A stretch of 47,602 bases of DNA from Myroides albus (GCF_009711045.1 NZ_WMJX01000022.1:224-47825), one strand, 5' to 3'. Positions 33,132 to 42,572 are shown, counted from the first letter of the stretch. Program-made: numbers and translations. The notes: generated by a model not told the origin, from the sequence alone.

Positions 33132-34643
33132 ATGAGTTATAAGAAAGTGTTTTATTCTATTTTGACAATATTTTCAGTAAGTATCGTCGCAAAAGCTCTT
33201 GGTTTTTTAAGAGAGACTTTTCTTGCAAATTACTTTGGAACTTCTCTTGAGATAGATCTGTATTATTTGGTCTATGGTATTTTTTTTGCTTTATCAGGTA
33301 TTATTGGTTCTTCTATTGGTATAGCATATATTCCTGAACATTTTAAAAATAAAAGTTATAGTAATTGGAAAGAAAAATCTTATGAAATGTTTTTATTTAC
33401 AGGTATTATATCTTTTTTTATAGTTTTAATAACATTTTTGTTTGCAGATGATTTTGGCAAGATGCTTAATTCGAATGGAACTATTAATAGTTTAGAAAAA
33501 ATAGTATATTATATTAAGATAAATAGTTTAGCTTTTTTCTTTCAAACGTTAACCTTTTTTTTGGTAGCAGTTTTGAATGCGGAAAAAAAATTTGGTAGAG
33601 GTGAGTTGATTGGTACAGCATATAGTCTAACTGTTATTTTTTCATTATTTTTTTTGTATGAAAGATTGGGAATTCAAGCTATAATTTATAGTTTTTTAAT
33701 TTCGTCAGTTTGTACATTTATTATTCTCTATTTGTATATATATGGGGTAAGGTATTACTTACCAAAGGTTTCGATTAAGTATTATATTCTGATTACTAGT
33801 GCTACTTTGATAGGGACAAGCACGATTTATATAGGACAAATTTATGATAGAATTATAGCTTCACGATTAGTTGAAGGTAGTCAATCTGCTTTGAGTTATT
33901 CTGGTAATATTCATAGTTTAGTTAATGTTTTTTTTATTGTTTCAATTGTTAATGTAATTTACAGTGAGCTTAATTCTTATGATAAAGAAAGTTTAGAGTT
34001 TAAAACGAATGTTAGTAGGTTAGTTAGTTTTTCTTTTTCACTTTTTTCTATAATTTTAATTCCTTTATCACTTTTTTTGTATTTATATTCATCGGAGGTA
34101 GTTTCTATTATTTTTAAGAGAGGTAATTTTGGCGATTATTCTGTTTCATTAACAAGTGATGTATTTCAAATGTATGTAATTGGATCTTTCTTTTTTGCAT
34201 TGAGAGATCTGGGTAACAAACTATTTTATACGTTTGATAATAGGAAGATTCCTATTTATTTAGGAATAGTTTTTTTATTTATAAATTTTGCTTTATGCTA
34301 TATTTTAGCATTATTTATGGGAGTGAAAGGTATTTCTTTAGCAGTCACGATTACAAGTTTGTTTTACATGATTTATGTGCTTTTTTTACTTTGGAAAAAG
34401 TACTCAATCTATATTAAAAGAAGGAATTTGTATGATTTTTTTAAAATTATATTTTTTTGTTTAATTGTGTATATTTTATTTTATTGCTTTCCAAACTGGC
34501 TTGAATTTGGAACTTCAAAAACGGATAAAATTTTTAGTTTAATTCTTAGTGGGGTAATTTATGTTGTTTCATATTTAATTTACTGTTATATTATTAATAT
34601 TTCTTTGATTAGAAATAATGTCTTTAAATTGTTTAAAAAATAG
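33132..34643 (+). CDS. wzx: Polysaccharide flippase, MurJ/MOP-family Wzx
   Basis: A 503-residue membrane protein with 13-14 predicted helices. The N-terminus KALGFLRETFLANYFGTS is the MurJ/MviN-type signature of the MOP superfamily. By position next to Wzy and the glycosyltransferases it should flip undecaprenyl-linked repeat units across the inner membrane, rather than lipid II. Very A+T-rich. The start is 1 base after the Wzy stop. Confidence 0.85.
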   Translation: MSYKKVFYSILTIFSVSIVAKALGFLRETFLANYFGTSLEIDLYYLVYGIFFALSGIIGSSIGIAYIPEHFKNKSYSNWKEKSYEMFLFTGIISFFIVLITFLFADDFGKMLNSNGTINSLEKIVYYIKINSLAFFFQTLTFFLVAVLNAEKKFGRGELIGTAYSLTVIFSLFFLYERLGIQAIIYSFLISSVCTFIILYLYIYGVRYYLPKVSIKYYILITSATLIGTSTIYIGQIYDRIIASRLVEGSQSALSYSGNIHSLVNVFFIVSIVNVIYSELNSYDKESLEFKTNVSRLVSFSFSLFSIILIPLSLFLYLYSSEVVSIIFKRGNFGDYSVSLTSDVFQMYVIGSFFFALRDLGNKLFYTFDNRKIPIYLGIVFLFINFALCYILALFMGVKGISLAVTITSLFYMIYVLFLLWKKYSIYIKRRNLYDFFKIIFFCLIVYILFYCFPNWLEFGTSKTDKIFSLILSGVIYVVSYLIYCYIINISLIRNNVFKLFKK

Positions 34644-34648
34644 TTAAT

Positions 34649-36538
34649 GTGAAGTTTCTAATAAAAATAAAGCATATTTTGTTTGTAATACCTAGAATTG
34701 GTGTATATAATTTTTTTTATATTCTCTATTATTCTTTTTCTTTGAAAGTGGGTATACACAAGAGAAAATTTAATCTTGGTCCTTTTGTTGTAACTACTGA
34801 TTTTTTTAGTAATGTTTCTTTTGAAAAAGTAAAGTCGAATTTAACACAAGAGGAAAAAGAGTTAATTGTTCATAAGGCTAATGGTGTAATAGAGAATTAT
34901 TTTCAATTTTATAATTATTGGTTTTTTTACATTCCAGAAAATAAATATTGGTTTTTTGATCCATTTAGTAAAAAGAGTCTAGATAGCCTTGATAAACACT
35001 GGTGTGAGATTAACGAGTTTGATTTAAATACAGGTGATATCAAAAACTTATGGGAATTATCACGATTTGATTGGGTTCTCAGTCTAACTAAAGCCTATTG
35101 TTTGACGAATGATGAGGCTTATCTTTTGAAGTTAAATGCACTTTTAAAAGATTGGTGTACACATAATCCATATAATCAAGGGATTCATTGGAAATGTGGA
35201 CAAGAAGCCTCTATAAGGGTAATGAAGTTATATAATGCTAGTTTACTTTTAAAAACACTATATGAGGTAAATGAGGGTCTTTTTGACTTTGTATTTAAGC
35301 ATATCGAACGAATCAATGGAAATATTAACTATGCAATAGCTCAAAATAATAATCATGGTACTTCTGAAGCAGCTGTACTTTATATTGGATCGATATGGCT
35401 TTTAAAGCAAGAGAATTCTACTTTACTAACTAATCAAACAAAGAAAAGACTGATAGAGTATAAAAGCAGAGGAAGAAAAATACTCGAAAATCGTATTCAA
35501 AAGTTAATTTTACATGATGGTACTTTCTCTCAAAAATCAGTGAATTATCACCGTGTTGTCATGGATACTATCTCTTTTGTTTTATATGGAATGCAAGAAT
35601 TCAAAGAACCAGAATTTTCTGCCGCTATTTTACTAAAATTAGATAAACTTGGTATGTGGTTACTTGATTTAGTTTCAAATGACAAAGGTGAAGTACCTAA
35701 TTTAGGATCTAATGACGGTGCTATGTTTGAACAATTGCATGAATTAGATTATAGAGATTTTAGACCTAGTATTCAACTTTTTTTCGGATTATTACACCAA
35801 CAAATAATTTGGGATTCAAGGGATGTTTTAGCTCCTTTAATTTGGCGTAATATAGATATGAGTCAATTCAAAAGAAACTATGAAGTTATAAATAAATGTG
35901 ATGTAAAAGATAGCGAGTTTGTACAACTAGTGTATAAAAACCTTAAAACATTAGTAGTTGCTAAACAGGATAACTTCAGACCATCTAATGATATCCTTCA
36001 TTTGGATGTTTTTTATAAAGGGGTAAATATTATGTTGGATACGGGGAGTTATTCTTATAATGCCTTGGAAACAAATTATTTTAAATCAATACGTGCACAT
36101 AATACGATTCAGTTTGGATCAAGTGAGCCAATGCCTAAGATCAGTCGCTTTTTAAATGGAGAGTGGGTTAAGGTTGTTTCTGGAATTATAGCTGAAAATG
36201 ATAACCAAATTTCCTGGGAAGGTTTTTATCGTGATTATAAAAAAAATCAACATAAACGAAAGATTTATATTGATAAGAGGAATCCAGAATTAACTGTTGT
36301 GGATATTTTCAAGTCTTCAAGTAAGGGACAAAAGGTATGTTTAAATTTCCATTTAATTAATGACTATGAAAACTATTTAGATCTTACTTGTTCAGATCAA
36401 AATGGAAACAATATTGAAGCGTTAGTTCATAAAGGAGAGCATTCATTGTATTATATGAATAAGAAGAAACATGTTATTGCTTCTTATATTTCAACAGAAT
36501 CGGAAGGGACTTTTACAACGACTTTAAAATTTAAGTAA
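34649..36538 (+). CDS. Heparinase II/III-like polysaccharide lyase or modifying enzyme
   Basis: A 629-residue protein of the heparinase II/III superfamily. An N-terminal alpha-toroid domain (about 100-380) has the family residues in AQNNNHGTSEAA and SQKSVNYHRVVMDT (Tyr/His active-site pair); the C-terminal beta-sandwich begins with LDTGSYSYNA and has RAHNTIQF. No signal peptide is visible and the start is GTG (an upstream ATG reads into a stop). Such genes are frequent in Wzy-dependent clusters, where they may trim or regulate uronic-acid polymers; here the polymer probably contains ManNAcA. It ends by overlapping the next gene by one base. Confidence 0.88.
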   Translation: MKFLIKIKHILFVIPRIGVYNFFYILYYSFSLKVGIHKRKFNLGPFVVTTDFFSNVSFEKVKSNLTQEEKELIVHKANGVIENYFQFYNYWFFYIPENKYWFFDPFSKKSLDSLDKHWCEINEFDLNTGDIKNLWELSRFDWVLSLTKAYCLTNDEAYLLKLNALLKDWCTHNPYNQGIHWKCGQEASIRVMKLYNASLLLKTLYEVNEGLFDFVFKHIERINGNINYAIAQNNNHGTSEAAVLYIGSIWLLKQENSTLLTNQTKKRLIEYKSRGRKILENRIQKLILHDGTFSQKSVNYHRVVMDTISFVLYGMQEFKEPEFSAAILLKLDKLGMWLLDLVSNDKGEVPNLGSNDGAMFEQLHELDYRDFRPSIQLFFGLLHQQIIWDSRDVLAPLIWRNIDMSQFKRNYEVINKCDVKDSEFVQLVYKNLKTLVVAKQDNFRPSNDILHLDVFYKGVNIMLDTGSYSYNALETNYFKSIRAHNTIQFGSSEPMPKISRFLNGEWVKVVSGIIAENDNQISWEGFYRDYKKNQHKRKIYIDKRNPELTVVDIFKSSSKGQKVCLNFHLINDYENYLDLTCSDQNGNNIEALVHKGEHSLYYMNKKKHVIASYISTESEGTFTTTLKFK

Positions 36539-37779
36539 TGAAAATACTATTAATACATCAATACTTTAAAGAAGCTGATGTGACAGGTGGAGCACGTTTT
36601 AATGAAATGACTCGTATTTGGAAAGAAGCAGGACACGAAATAACAGTATTAGCTGGAGATTTGGATGGGCAATCTTCTAAAAAACGTGAAGAATATAAAA
36701 AACATTTTGTAACTAAAAAATATCAAGATGGAATAGAAGTATTTCGATGTAATGTTTCGGAAACATATAATAAGAATTTTTTAGGCAGATTATGGGGGTA
36801 TTTTTCTTTTGTTTTTTCTAGTACATATGCTGGACTTTTTAAAGTTAAGGGCAAGTTTGACGTAATATTAGTAACTTCTCCTCCTTTATTTGTTGGTATC
36901 ACTGCATATATCTTATCTGTGTTTAAACGTACACCTTTTTTGTTTGAAATACGTGATTTATGGCCTGAGTCAGCTATTGATACGGGAGTTTTGAAAAATA
37001 AGTTAATTATCAAATTTGCTTATTGGTTTGAAAGGTTTATTTATAAGAAAGCAAAAGTAATTAATGTTTTGACGCCTGCTTTTTATACTAAGTTAGTTGA
37101 GAATAAAGCTGTAGCAAAGAGTAAAATTATAGAAATTCCAAACGCAGCTGATTTTGAAATGTCTGATGATTTGTTGAGTAATTTTGATTTTCAACAGTTT
37201 AGAAGGGATTTAGGTTGGAACGATAGGTTTGTAATTACTTATGTAGGTGCTCATGGTGTTGCAAATGGACTACATCAGATAAATGAAACAGCAAATCTAT
37301 TGAGAAATACCAATGTTTTATTCGTTTTAATTGGAAACGGAATGAAGAAGGAGGAGCTTAAAAAGCAGACTATAGATATGGATTTAAGTAATGTAGTTTA
37401 TTTTGATGCAATGCCTAAAAAGGAAGTATTAAAATATGTTTTAGCTTCAGATATGGGGGCATCAGTTCTAATTAAAAATGATACTTTCAAAACTGTGTAT
37501 TCAAATAAAACATTTGATTATATGTCTTGTAGAAGACCTATTTTAATGGCAATTGATGGAGTTTCTCGTGAACTAGTAGAATTAGCTAATGCAGGAATCT
37601 TTGTTGAGCCTGAGAACCCAATTGATTTTGCAGCTAAGATAAAACATTACATGAGTGATAATAACTTAAGGTTAAAACAAGGAGAAAATGGATACAAGTA
37701 TGCTAAACAGTATTTTGATCGAAATTATTTAGCTTTAAAATATTTAAATGAATTAAAAAAATTCGTACATAATGTATAA
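36538..37779 (+). CDS. Glycosyltransferase, WbuB-like GT4
   Basis: A 413-residue GT4-family glycosyltransferase resembling WbuB of E. coli O-antigen clusters. Seen: [10 protein letters not shown] at the start, [47 protein letters not shown] and the donor-site region [20 protein letters not shown]. WbuB-type enzymes usually add the second sugar (often an amino sugar such as FucNAc) to the initiating lipid-linked sugar, which fits its place directly before the initiating transferase. It overlaps the neighbouring genes on both sides (1 and 8 bases), showing translational coupling. Confidence 0.9.
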   Translation: MKILLIHQYFKEADVTGGARFNEMTRIWKEAGHEITVLAGDLDGQSSKKREEYKKHFVTKKYQDGIEVFRCNVSETYNKNFLGRLWGYFSFVFSSTYAGLFKVKGKFDVILVTSPPLFVGITAYILSVFKRTPFLFEIRDLWPESAIDTGVLKNKLIIKFAYWFERFIYKKAKVINVLTPAFYTKLVENKAVAKSKIIEIPNAADFEMSDDLLSNFDFQQFRRDLGWNDRFVITYVGAHGVANGLHQINETANLLRNTNVLFVLIGNGMKKEELKKQTIDMDLSNVVYFDAMPKKEVLKYVLASDMGASVLIKNDTFKTVYSNKTFDYMSCRRPILMAIDGVSRELVELANAGIFVEPENPIDFAAKIKHYMSDNNLRLKQGENGYKYAKQYFDRNYLALKYLNELKKFVHNV

Positions 37780-38377
37780 GTGTTTTTTGAAAAGAGTATT
37801 TGATTTTTTAGCAGCCTTTTTTGGTTTGTTGTTGTTAAGTCCAATATTTATAATTGTAATGATTGGATTGGCCTTTGCTAATCAAGGAAAGCCATTTTTC
37901 TTTCAAGCTCGTCCAGGTAGGAATGAAAGAATTTTCAAAATTATCAAGTTTAAATCCATGAACGATAAGAAAGATGTGGATGGAAATTTGTTGTCAGATG
38001 CGGAGCGCTTAACAGCTATAGGAGCTTTTGTACGTAAAACATCTTTAGATGAGATACCTCAGTTAATCAATGTATTGAAAGGAGATATGAGTTTGGTAGG
38101 GCCTAGACCATTAAGAACGTATTATTTACCATTATATAGTGAAGAACAAAAAAGGAGACATGAAGTTAGGCCAGGTATTACAGGTTGGGCACAAGTAAAT
38201 GGACGCAATGCAATTTCATGGACAAAAAAATTTGAATTAGATGTTTACTATGTTAAACATATTAGTTTTTTATTTGATGTTAAGATCTTCTTTTTAACAA
38301 TTAAGAAGGTATTTGTGAGGGAAGGAATTTCAAAAGAAGGACATGTTACTACTGAGGCATTTAATGGGAAAAATTAA
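37772..38377 (+). CDS. PglC-type initiating sugar-phosphate transferase
   Basis: A 201-residue monotopic phosphoglycosyl transferase (bacterial sugar transferase family). One N-terminal membrane helix (about 10-32) is followed by the catalytic DE dyad and signature ([25 protein letters not shown]) and [14 protein letters not shown]. Short, PglC-like size rather than the long WcaJ form. It transfers a sugar phosphate, probably a diamino- or acetamido-deoxy sugar, to undecaprenyl phosphate and so starts repeat-unit synthesis. The next gene is a PglD-type acetyltransferase, 3 bases away. Confidence 0.93.
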   Translation: MYKCFLKRVFDFLAAFFGLLLLSPIFIIVMIGLAFANQGKPFFFQARPGRNERIFKIIKFKSMNDKKDVDGNLLSDAERLTAIGAFVRKTSLDEIPQLINVLKGDMSLVGPRPLRTYYLPLYSEEQKRRHEVRPGITGWAQVNGRNAISWTKKFELDVYYVKHISFLFDVKIFFLTIKKVFVREGISKEGHVTTEAFNGKN

Positions 38378-38380
38378 AAG

Positions 38381-39034
38381 ATGAAAGAGAAAGCTATAAT
38401 TATTGGTGCAGGAACTTATGGACAAGTTTATGCTGAATATTTGAAAGAAGATTATAAGATATTAGGATTTGTAGATGATGATTTGAAACTGAAAGATAAA
38501 GTTATCAATGGATATAAGATATTGGGTAATATTGAATGGCTTTTTAATAACTGTGAACGTACTATTAATGTTTTTGTACCAATTGGAAATAATAAAATTA
38601 GAGTTTCTTTACTTACTAAACTAGAACAACAAGGATTTAATATACCAAGTTACATCCATCCAACTGTTAATATGCATAATTCTGTAAAAGTAGGTAAAGC
38701 TGTATATGTATTACCAGCGTGTAATTTTATGCCCTTATCTATAATTGAAGATTATGTCATGATCAGTATGGGGGTTAATGTTGCACATCATACTATTTTG
38801 GGAAAAGGTAGTTTTTATTCTCAAGGTAATAATGTTGGAGCTTCGATAAATATTAAAGAAAATGCTTATAGTGGTATTGGAGTTACTATAATGACTGGAG
38901 TAAAAGAAATTGGAGCTAATAGCTTGTTAGGTGCAAGTGCTGTTATTATAAGAGATGTACCAGATTATGCTGTTGTAGTAGGTAATCCTGGAAAGATTAT
39001 TAAGTATACCAATCTTATTGAACAAATAGGATAA
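38381..39034 (+). CDS. PglD-type sugar O-/N-acetyltransferase
   Basis: A 217-residue acyltransferase of the NeuD/PglD family: an N-terminal Rossmann-like sugar-nucleotide-binding domain (KAIIIGAGTYGQVYAEYL, GFVDDD) and a C-terminal left-handed beta-helix (about 90-215) with His in VNVAHHTILGKG and the closing VVGNPGKIIKY. It probably acetylates the amino group of a UDP-4-amino-4,6-dideoxy sugar, the substrate prepared by the DegT aminotransferase found at 41025. Last gene before the cluster terminator. Confidence 0.9.
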   Translation: MKEKAIIIGAGTYGQVYAEYLKEDYKILGFVDDDLKLKDKVINGYKILGNIEWLFNNCERTINVFVPIGNNKIRVSLLTKLEQQGFNIPSYIHPTVNMHNSVKVGKAVYVLPACNFMPLSIIEDYVMISMGVNVAHHTILGKGSFYSQGNNVGASINIKENAYSGIGVTIMTGVKEIGANSLLGASAVIIRDVPDYAVVVGNPGKIIKYTNLIEQIG

Positions 39035-39048
39035 CAACTAAATATACG

Positions 39049-39075
39049 AAACCACTCTATACGAGTGGTTTTTTA
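39049..39075 (+). terminator. Rho-independent terminator of the polysaccharide operon
   Basis: Perfect 9-base arms (39049-39057 and 39063-39071), 5-base loop, followed by a T-rich tail. It marks the end of the 26456-39034 operon. Confidence 0.88.
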
Positions 39076-39101
39076 ATAGATAGTATATCTAATTTTTGAA
39101 G

Positions 39102-39109
39102 TATATTTG
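39102..39109 (+). promoter_or_regulatory. TATATTTG -7 promoter element for serine protease gene
   Basis: Exact match to TAnnTTTG, 39 bases before the start codon. No TTTG was found at the usual -33 distance, so confidence is limited. Confidence 0.4.
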
Positions 39110-39148
39110 AAGTAGTAAAAATGTGTTTTTAGAAATTTAAGTTACCTT

Positions 39149-40333
39149 ATGAAATGGTTTATTAGTTATCTTATTGTTTTTTGTGTTGTTGTTAATTTTT
39201 GTTTAGTTTCTTGTAATCAGCAAGGTAAAAGTAATGAGAGTTCGACTGAATTGGAGTTGAAAAGGAAAGAGTTAGAACTACGTGAAAAGGAACTTGAATT
39301 AAAAGAAAGAGAATTTAACAGGAGTCAACAAACTGTAAATTACAGTAATAATTCTCAAAGTAAAGAAAGAAATCTTAGTGAGTTATACAACGAGGTTAAA
39401 TCGGGAGTTTATATTATCTATGCGTCTAATGATTATTCTGTCTCTCAAGGATCTGCTTTTGTAGTAGACGATTATGGATTAGCAATTAGTAATTACCATG
39501 TTTTTGAAGGTGCAGATAACTATATAGCTGTTAATCATTTGAATCAGAATTTTATGATTACAGATATATATGAGTATGATAAAGAAAATGATTATGTTAT
39601 CTTTAGAATAGGCGAAAGTATAGGACTTGATTTTTTAGACATTGCTAGTAAAAAATTAGCAGTTGGTGACAAATGTTTTACTATTGGAACTCCTCGTGGG
39701 ATGAGTTTTACTCTATCTGAGGGGATAGTTTCTGGATATAGAGATAACAATAGTCTTGTTCAAACTACTACCAATATTACTCATGGTAGTAGTGGAGGTC
39801 CTTTAATGAATAGAGAAGGGAAAGTTATTGGTATTACAACGAGTACTTTAGGTGAAGGTAATTTGAATTTTGCAGTGAATATTAAGAAATTACCTTTGAG
39901 CAAATATTTGGGTAAACAACCTTTTGTTAGTTCAGGACAGCAGAATGATGTTAGTCATAGTGAACTTAAGTACTTTGTTCAACGCTATTACGAAATTTTA
40001 ACGGATAAGGATTTTAATAGTTTATATACTATGTACGCTCCTACTTTGCGTAGATATTATAGTAAGTACGATATTTCTGTTAGCCAAGTGGTGCAAATAG
40101 CAAGAGATTATAATGATATTTTTAACATCAGAAAAGCTTCACATTACGTTCGATGGGATACTTTTGATTCTGATAAAGTGGGAGACTATTATGTGGTGGA
40201 CTTTATTTTAGATTTGAAATTAGATCGATATGATAGGAATAAAGCTTCTAATTTTGTTAGTCATATTATTATGGTTTTAGATGGTAGTAAAAGGATTGTA
40301 AGTATCTATGAAGATATAATTAATAAGTATTAA
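39149..40333 (+). CDS. Lipoprotein trypsin-like serine protease (S1C/DegP-like) with coiled coil
   Basis: A 394-residue lipoprotein. The signal peptide ends in LVSC. Residues about 30-65 form a regular charged coiled coil (KRKELELREKELELKEREF). The chymotrypsin-fold protease domain (about 75-255) has His117 (ISNYHVF), Asp148 (KENDYVIF) and Ser215 (GSSGGP). Instead of PDZ domains, the C-terminal part (about 265-394) looks like an NTF2/DUF4019-type alpha/beta domain. It should act at the periplasmic face or cell surface, perhaps as a quality-control or processing protease. It has its own promoter-like element and follows the polysaccharide terminator, so it is a separate unit. Confidence 0.88.
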   Translation: MKWFISYLIVFCVVVNFCLVSCNQQGKSNESSTELELKRKELELREKELELKEREFNRSQQTVNYSNNSQSKERNLSELYNEVKSGVYIIYASNDYSVSQGSAFVVDDYGLAISNYHVFEGADNYIAVNHLNQNFMITDIYEYDKENDYVIFRIGESIGLDFLDIASKKLAVGDKCFTIGTPRGMSFTLSEGIVSGYRDNNSLVQTTTNITHGSSGGPLMNREGKVIGITTSTLGEGNLNFAVNIKKLPLSKYLGKQPFVSSGQQNDVSHSELKYFVQRYYEILTDKDFNSLYTMYAPTLRRYYSKYDISVSQVVQIARDYNDIFNIRKASHYVRWDTFDSDKVGDYYVVDFILDLKLDRYDRNKASNFVSHIIMVLDGSKRIVSIYEDIINKY

Positions 40334-40440
40334 GTGAAGGAGTTTTACTGACGCTATAGTTGATTAAAATTTAAAGTGCTTGTAACTCTTTTTGATTAGA
40401 ACGTTTCGTTCCCTCAAAATAAAAGCTTGTTCCCATAATA

Positions 40441-40474
40441 TTTTGATAGACATATTTATTTCGAATTATATTTG
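40441..40474 (+). promoter_or_regulatory. Bacteroidota-type promoter (TTTTG-N21-TATATTTG)
   Basis: TTTTG at 40441-40445 and TATATTTG at 40467-40474 with 21 bases between, a good match to the Bacteroidota -33/-7 promoter. It lies 57 bases before the start of the small membrane protein gene at 40532. Confidence 0.6.
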
Positions 40475-40531
40475 AACCTTTATTTTAGCGCTCTCTACTA
40501 AAGTAGGAGAAACGTTTTTAAAGTAGTCAGT

Positions 40532-40969
40532 ATGGAAAAGGTAAAAACAAAGTGTACCCATTGTGGAGAATGGATAGAAGTAGAAGAAGGCCAAACAAAA
40601 GAGCAAGATAAACATCTTTCGGGTATTTTAGAATTATTTAGTCAGCATGAGGAGGAACAAGAGAGTAAAAGAATTGTTTTACAGTTTATTAAGTTAGAGG
40701 TTTTGGCCATGATACTTTATTTTACTGCAGACAAACAATTGCCTTGGTGGATTGTTTTTATCTGTATTGCATTAGTTTTTACATTATTTAGGAATGTGTT
40801 TGTGTGTTGGTTATATGTTTTGAGTTTGTCTTTTGCCTTGGGCTATATCGTCTTTCATAGTTTAGTTCAATGGGAACAAGGCAAGTGGTGGTGTGCGGCA
40901 GTGGTGTTTGTATTCACCTTTTTTATTCACGGTGCAGCCTTGATAAAAGATCGAAAACTTTTCAATTAA
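40532..40969 (+). CDS. Small membrane protein with N-terminal CxxC half zinc ribbon
   Basis: A 145-residue protein. The first 15 residues contain a CTHCGEW half-ribbon (one CxxC, which would need a partner to bind zinc). An acidic linker follows and then four hydrophobic segments (about 57-72, 74-90, 91-108, 117-135). I do not recognise the family. It lies between the lipoprotein protease and the DegT aminotransferase with its own promoter-like element, so it is probably unrelated to polysaccharide synthesis. Confidence 0.75.
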   Translation: MEKVKTKCTHCGEWIEVEEGQTKEQDKHLSGILELFSQHEEEQESKRIVLQFIKLEVLAMILYFTADKQLPWWIVFICIALVFTLFRNVFVCWLYVLSLSFALGYIVFHSLVQWEQGKWWCAAVVFVFTFFIHGAALIKDRKLFN

Positions 40970-41024
40970 TTGTTTAAAACTTCTTACCTTTAACCTTCAA
41001 ATTTGAACAAAACATTACTGTATA

Positions 41025-42161
41025 ATGAAGTCAAAAATATGGTTATCCTCTCCACATATGGGAGGTAATGAATTGAAGTATATTCACGAGGCATTTGATT
41101 CGAATTGGGTTGCTCCCTTAGGACCAAATGTAAATGGATTTGAAGCTGATTTGGAAAGTTTTTTAGCAGATGGTGTACAAGTTGCAGCTTTAAGCGCTGG
41201 AACTGCAGCTCTGCATTTAGGATTAGTAAACCTTGGAGTAGAGGCTGGAGACGAAGTAATCTGTCAGACAATGACTTTTTCCGCTTCTGCTAATCCAATT
41301 GCTTATTTAGGTGCCAAACCTGTCTTTGTGGATAGTGAAGCAGATACGTGGAATATGTGTCCAAAGGCTTTGGAGGATGCTATCAAGTCTCGCGCGATGG
41401 CAACTGGTAAAAAGCCAAAGGCTATTATCCCTGTTCACTTATATGGGATGCCTGCCAAGATGGATGAGATCATGGCGGTAGCTCGCAAGTACGAAGTGCC
41501 TGTATTGGAAGATGCTGCAGAGGGACTGGGGAGTACTTATAAAGGACGTCAATGTGGTACAATAGGACATATGGCTGCTTTGAGCTTCAACGGAAATAAA
41601 ATCATAACAACTTCAGGCGGTGGTGCTTTGGTTTGTCAAACAAAAGAGCAAAAAGATCACGTGGTGTTCTTATCCACACAAGCTCGTGATACAGCGGCTC
41701 ACTATCAACACTCTCACATTGGATACAACTACCGCATGAGTAATATCGTAGCGGGGATTGGTCGTGGACAAATGGAGGTGTTAAAGGATCGCATCGCGGC
41801 TCGTCGTTCCAATAATGCCTTTTACCAAGAATTGTTTAAGGATATCGAAGGGGTGACTGTATTTACTGAGCCTTCTGAGGATTTCTTCTCTAACCATTGG
41901 CTAAGCTGTATAACGATAGATGAAGCTGTTTGTGGAAAAAACAGAGAACAATTGCGTTTGGCACTTCTTGAGGATAATATCGAAACGCGTCCACTGTGGA
42001 AGCCAATGCACATGCAACCCGTTTTTCAAGATGCTCCATACTACGGAACCAATGTCGCTGAGAAGTTATTCGACCGAGGTCTTTGCTTGCCATCGGGAAG
42101 TAATTTAACAGATGAAGATAGAGCGCGTATAGCTAAGGCTGTAAGAGCGTTTTTTAAATAG
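41025..42161 (+). CDS. DegT/DnrJ/EryC1/StrS sugar aminotransferase (PglE-like)
   Basis: A 378-residue PLP-dependent aminotransferase. The PLP lysine is Lys192 (SFNGNKIITTSGGG); LSAGTAALHLGL, DAAEGLGSTY and the C-terminal YYGTNVAEKLFDRGLCLPS are family signatures. The start MKSKIWLSSPHMGGNELKYI resembles PglE-type enzymes, which aminate C4 of UDP-4-keto-6-deoxy-GlcNAc. This would supply the PglD-type acetyltransferase and PglC-type transferase of the nearby cluster. The matching 4,6-dehydratase (PglF type) is not in the window. It is visibly less A+T-rich than the Wzy/Wzx genes. Confidence 0.93.
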   Translation: MKSKIWLSSPHMGGNELKYIHEAFDSNWVAPLGPNVNGFEADLESFLADGVQVAALSAGTAALHLGLVNLGVEAGDEVICQTMTFSASANPIAYLGAKPVFVDSEADTWNMCPKALEDAIKSRAMATGKKPKAIIPVHLYGMPAKMDEIMAVARKYEVPVLEDAAEGLGSTYKGRQCGTIGHMAALSFNGNKIITTSGGGALVCQTKEQKDHVVFLSTQARDTAAHYQHSHIGYNYRMSNIVAGIGRGQMEVLKDRIAARRSNNAFYQELFKDIEGVTVFTEPSEDFFSNHWLSCITIDEAVCGKNREQLRLALLEDNIETRPLWKPMHMQPVFQDAPYYGTNVAEKLFDRGLCLPSGSNLTDEDRARIAKAVRAFFK

Positions 42162-42305
42162 AAAATAGTTCACAGTTACACTTTCCAGTTAATGGTAGTA
42201 AACATCCTGAGGCCTTCCAGGGCCTTCGCTAAAATTGTCTACCAGACATTTTCTTTAAGCTCAGTCTTTTTGTAAACAGTTAATTAATAACTAATTATAT
42301 AAATT

Positions 42306-42337
42306 AAAAGCTATTGTTGAGAGATAATAGCTTTTTT
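42306..42337 (+). terminator. Rho-independent terminator after the aminotransferase
   Basis: Perfect 10-base arms (42306-42315 and 42326-42335) around a 10-base loop, right arm running into a T-tract. Confidence 0.85.
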
Positions 42338-42405
42338 TATTAGTTGCAGACTGTAGTTAAAACTATGTACTTTAGTGAATTTAGCTTTCAGCTTCTAAAA
42401 ATGTT

Positions 42406-42413
42406 TACCTTTG
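42406..42413 (+). promoter_or_regulatory. TACCTTTG -7 promoter element
   Basis: Matches the commonest Bacteroidota -7 form. No protein start follows at a normal distance; about 65-75 bases downstream there is instead a terminator-like hairpin with nine Ts. Confidence 0.45.
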
Positions 42414-42419
42414 ATATAT

Positions 42420-42491
42420 GGAATATTCACAGACTTTAGTCTGCTTTAACAAACTATGAACTTTCAATCCATAGTGGTTTGTTTTTTTTTA
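42420..42491 (+). ncRNA. Candidate small RNA of about 70 nt
   Basis: Downstream of the TACCTTTG element the sequence holds a CAGACT-TT-AGTCTG hairpin (around 42430-42444) and then AACAAAC...GTTTGTT (about 42449-42485) followed by a nine-T tail. Promoter, two hairpins and a terminator within 75 bases make a plausible stand-alone small RNA. There is no coding sequence. Evidence is structural only. Confidence 0.3.
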
Positions 42492-42572
42492 GTGTGTTGT
42501 GGTGCTTTATTGCTTTTTTATTTGAAATTTATTTAAATTTGAAGCGTATTTTTAAACTATAAATTTAGTGTT

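Larger units (their letters stand above)
42162..42572. other. Intergenic region with two terminators and a possible small RNA
   Basis: 411 bases. It holds the aminotransferase terminator (42306-42337), a TACCTTTG promoter element (42406-42413), a possible short transcript with two hairpins (about 42420-42490) and a TTTG-N22-TATTTTTA promoter-like pair (42521-42554) close to the next gene. Confidence 0.5.
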
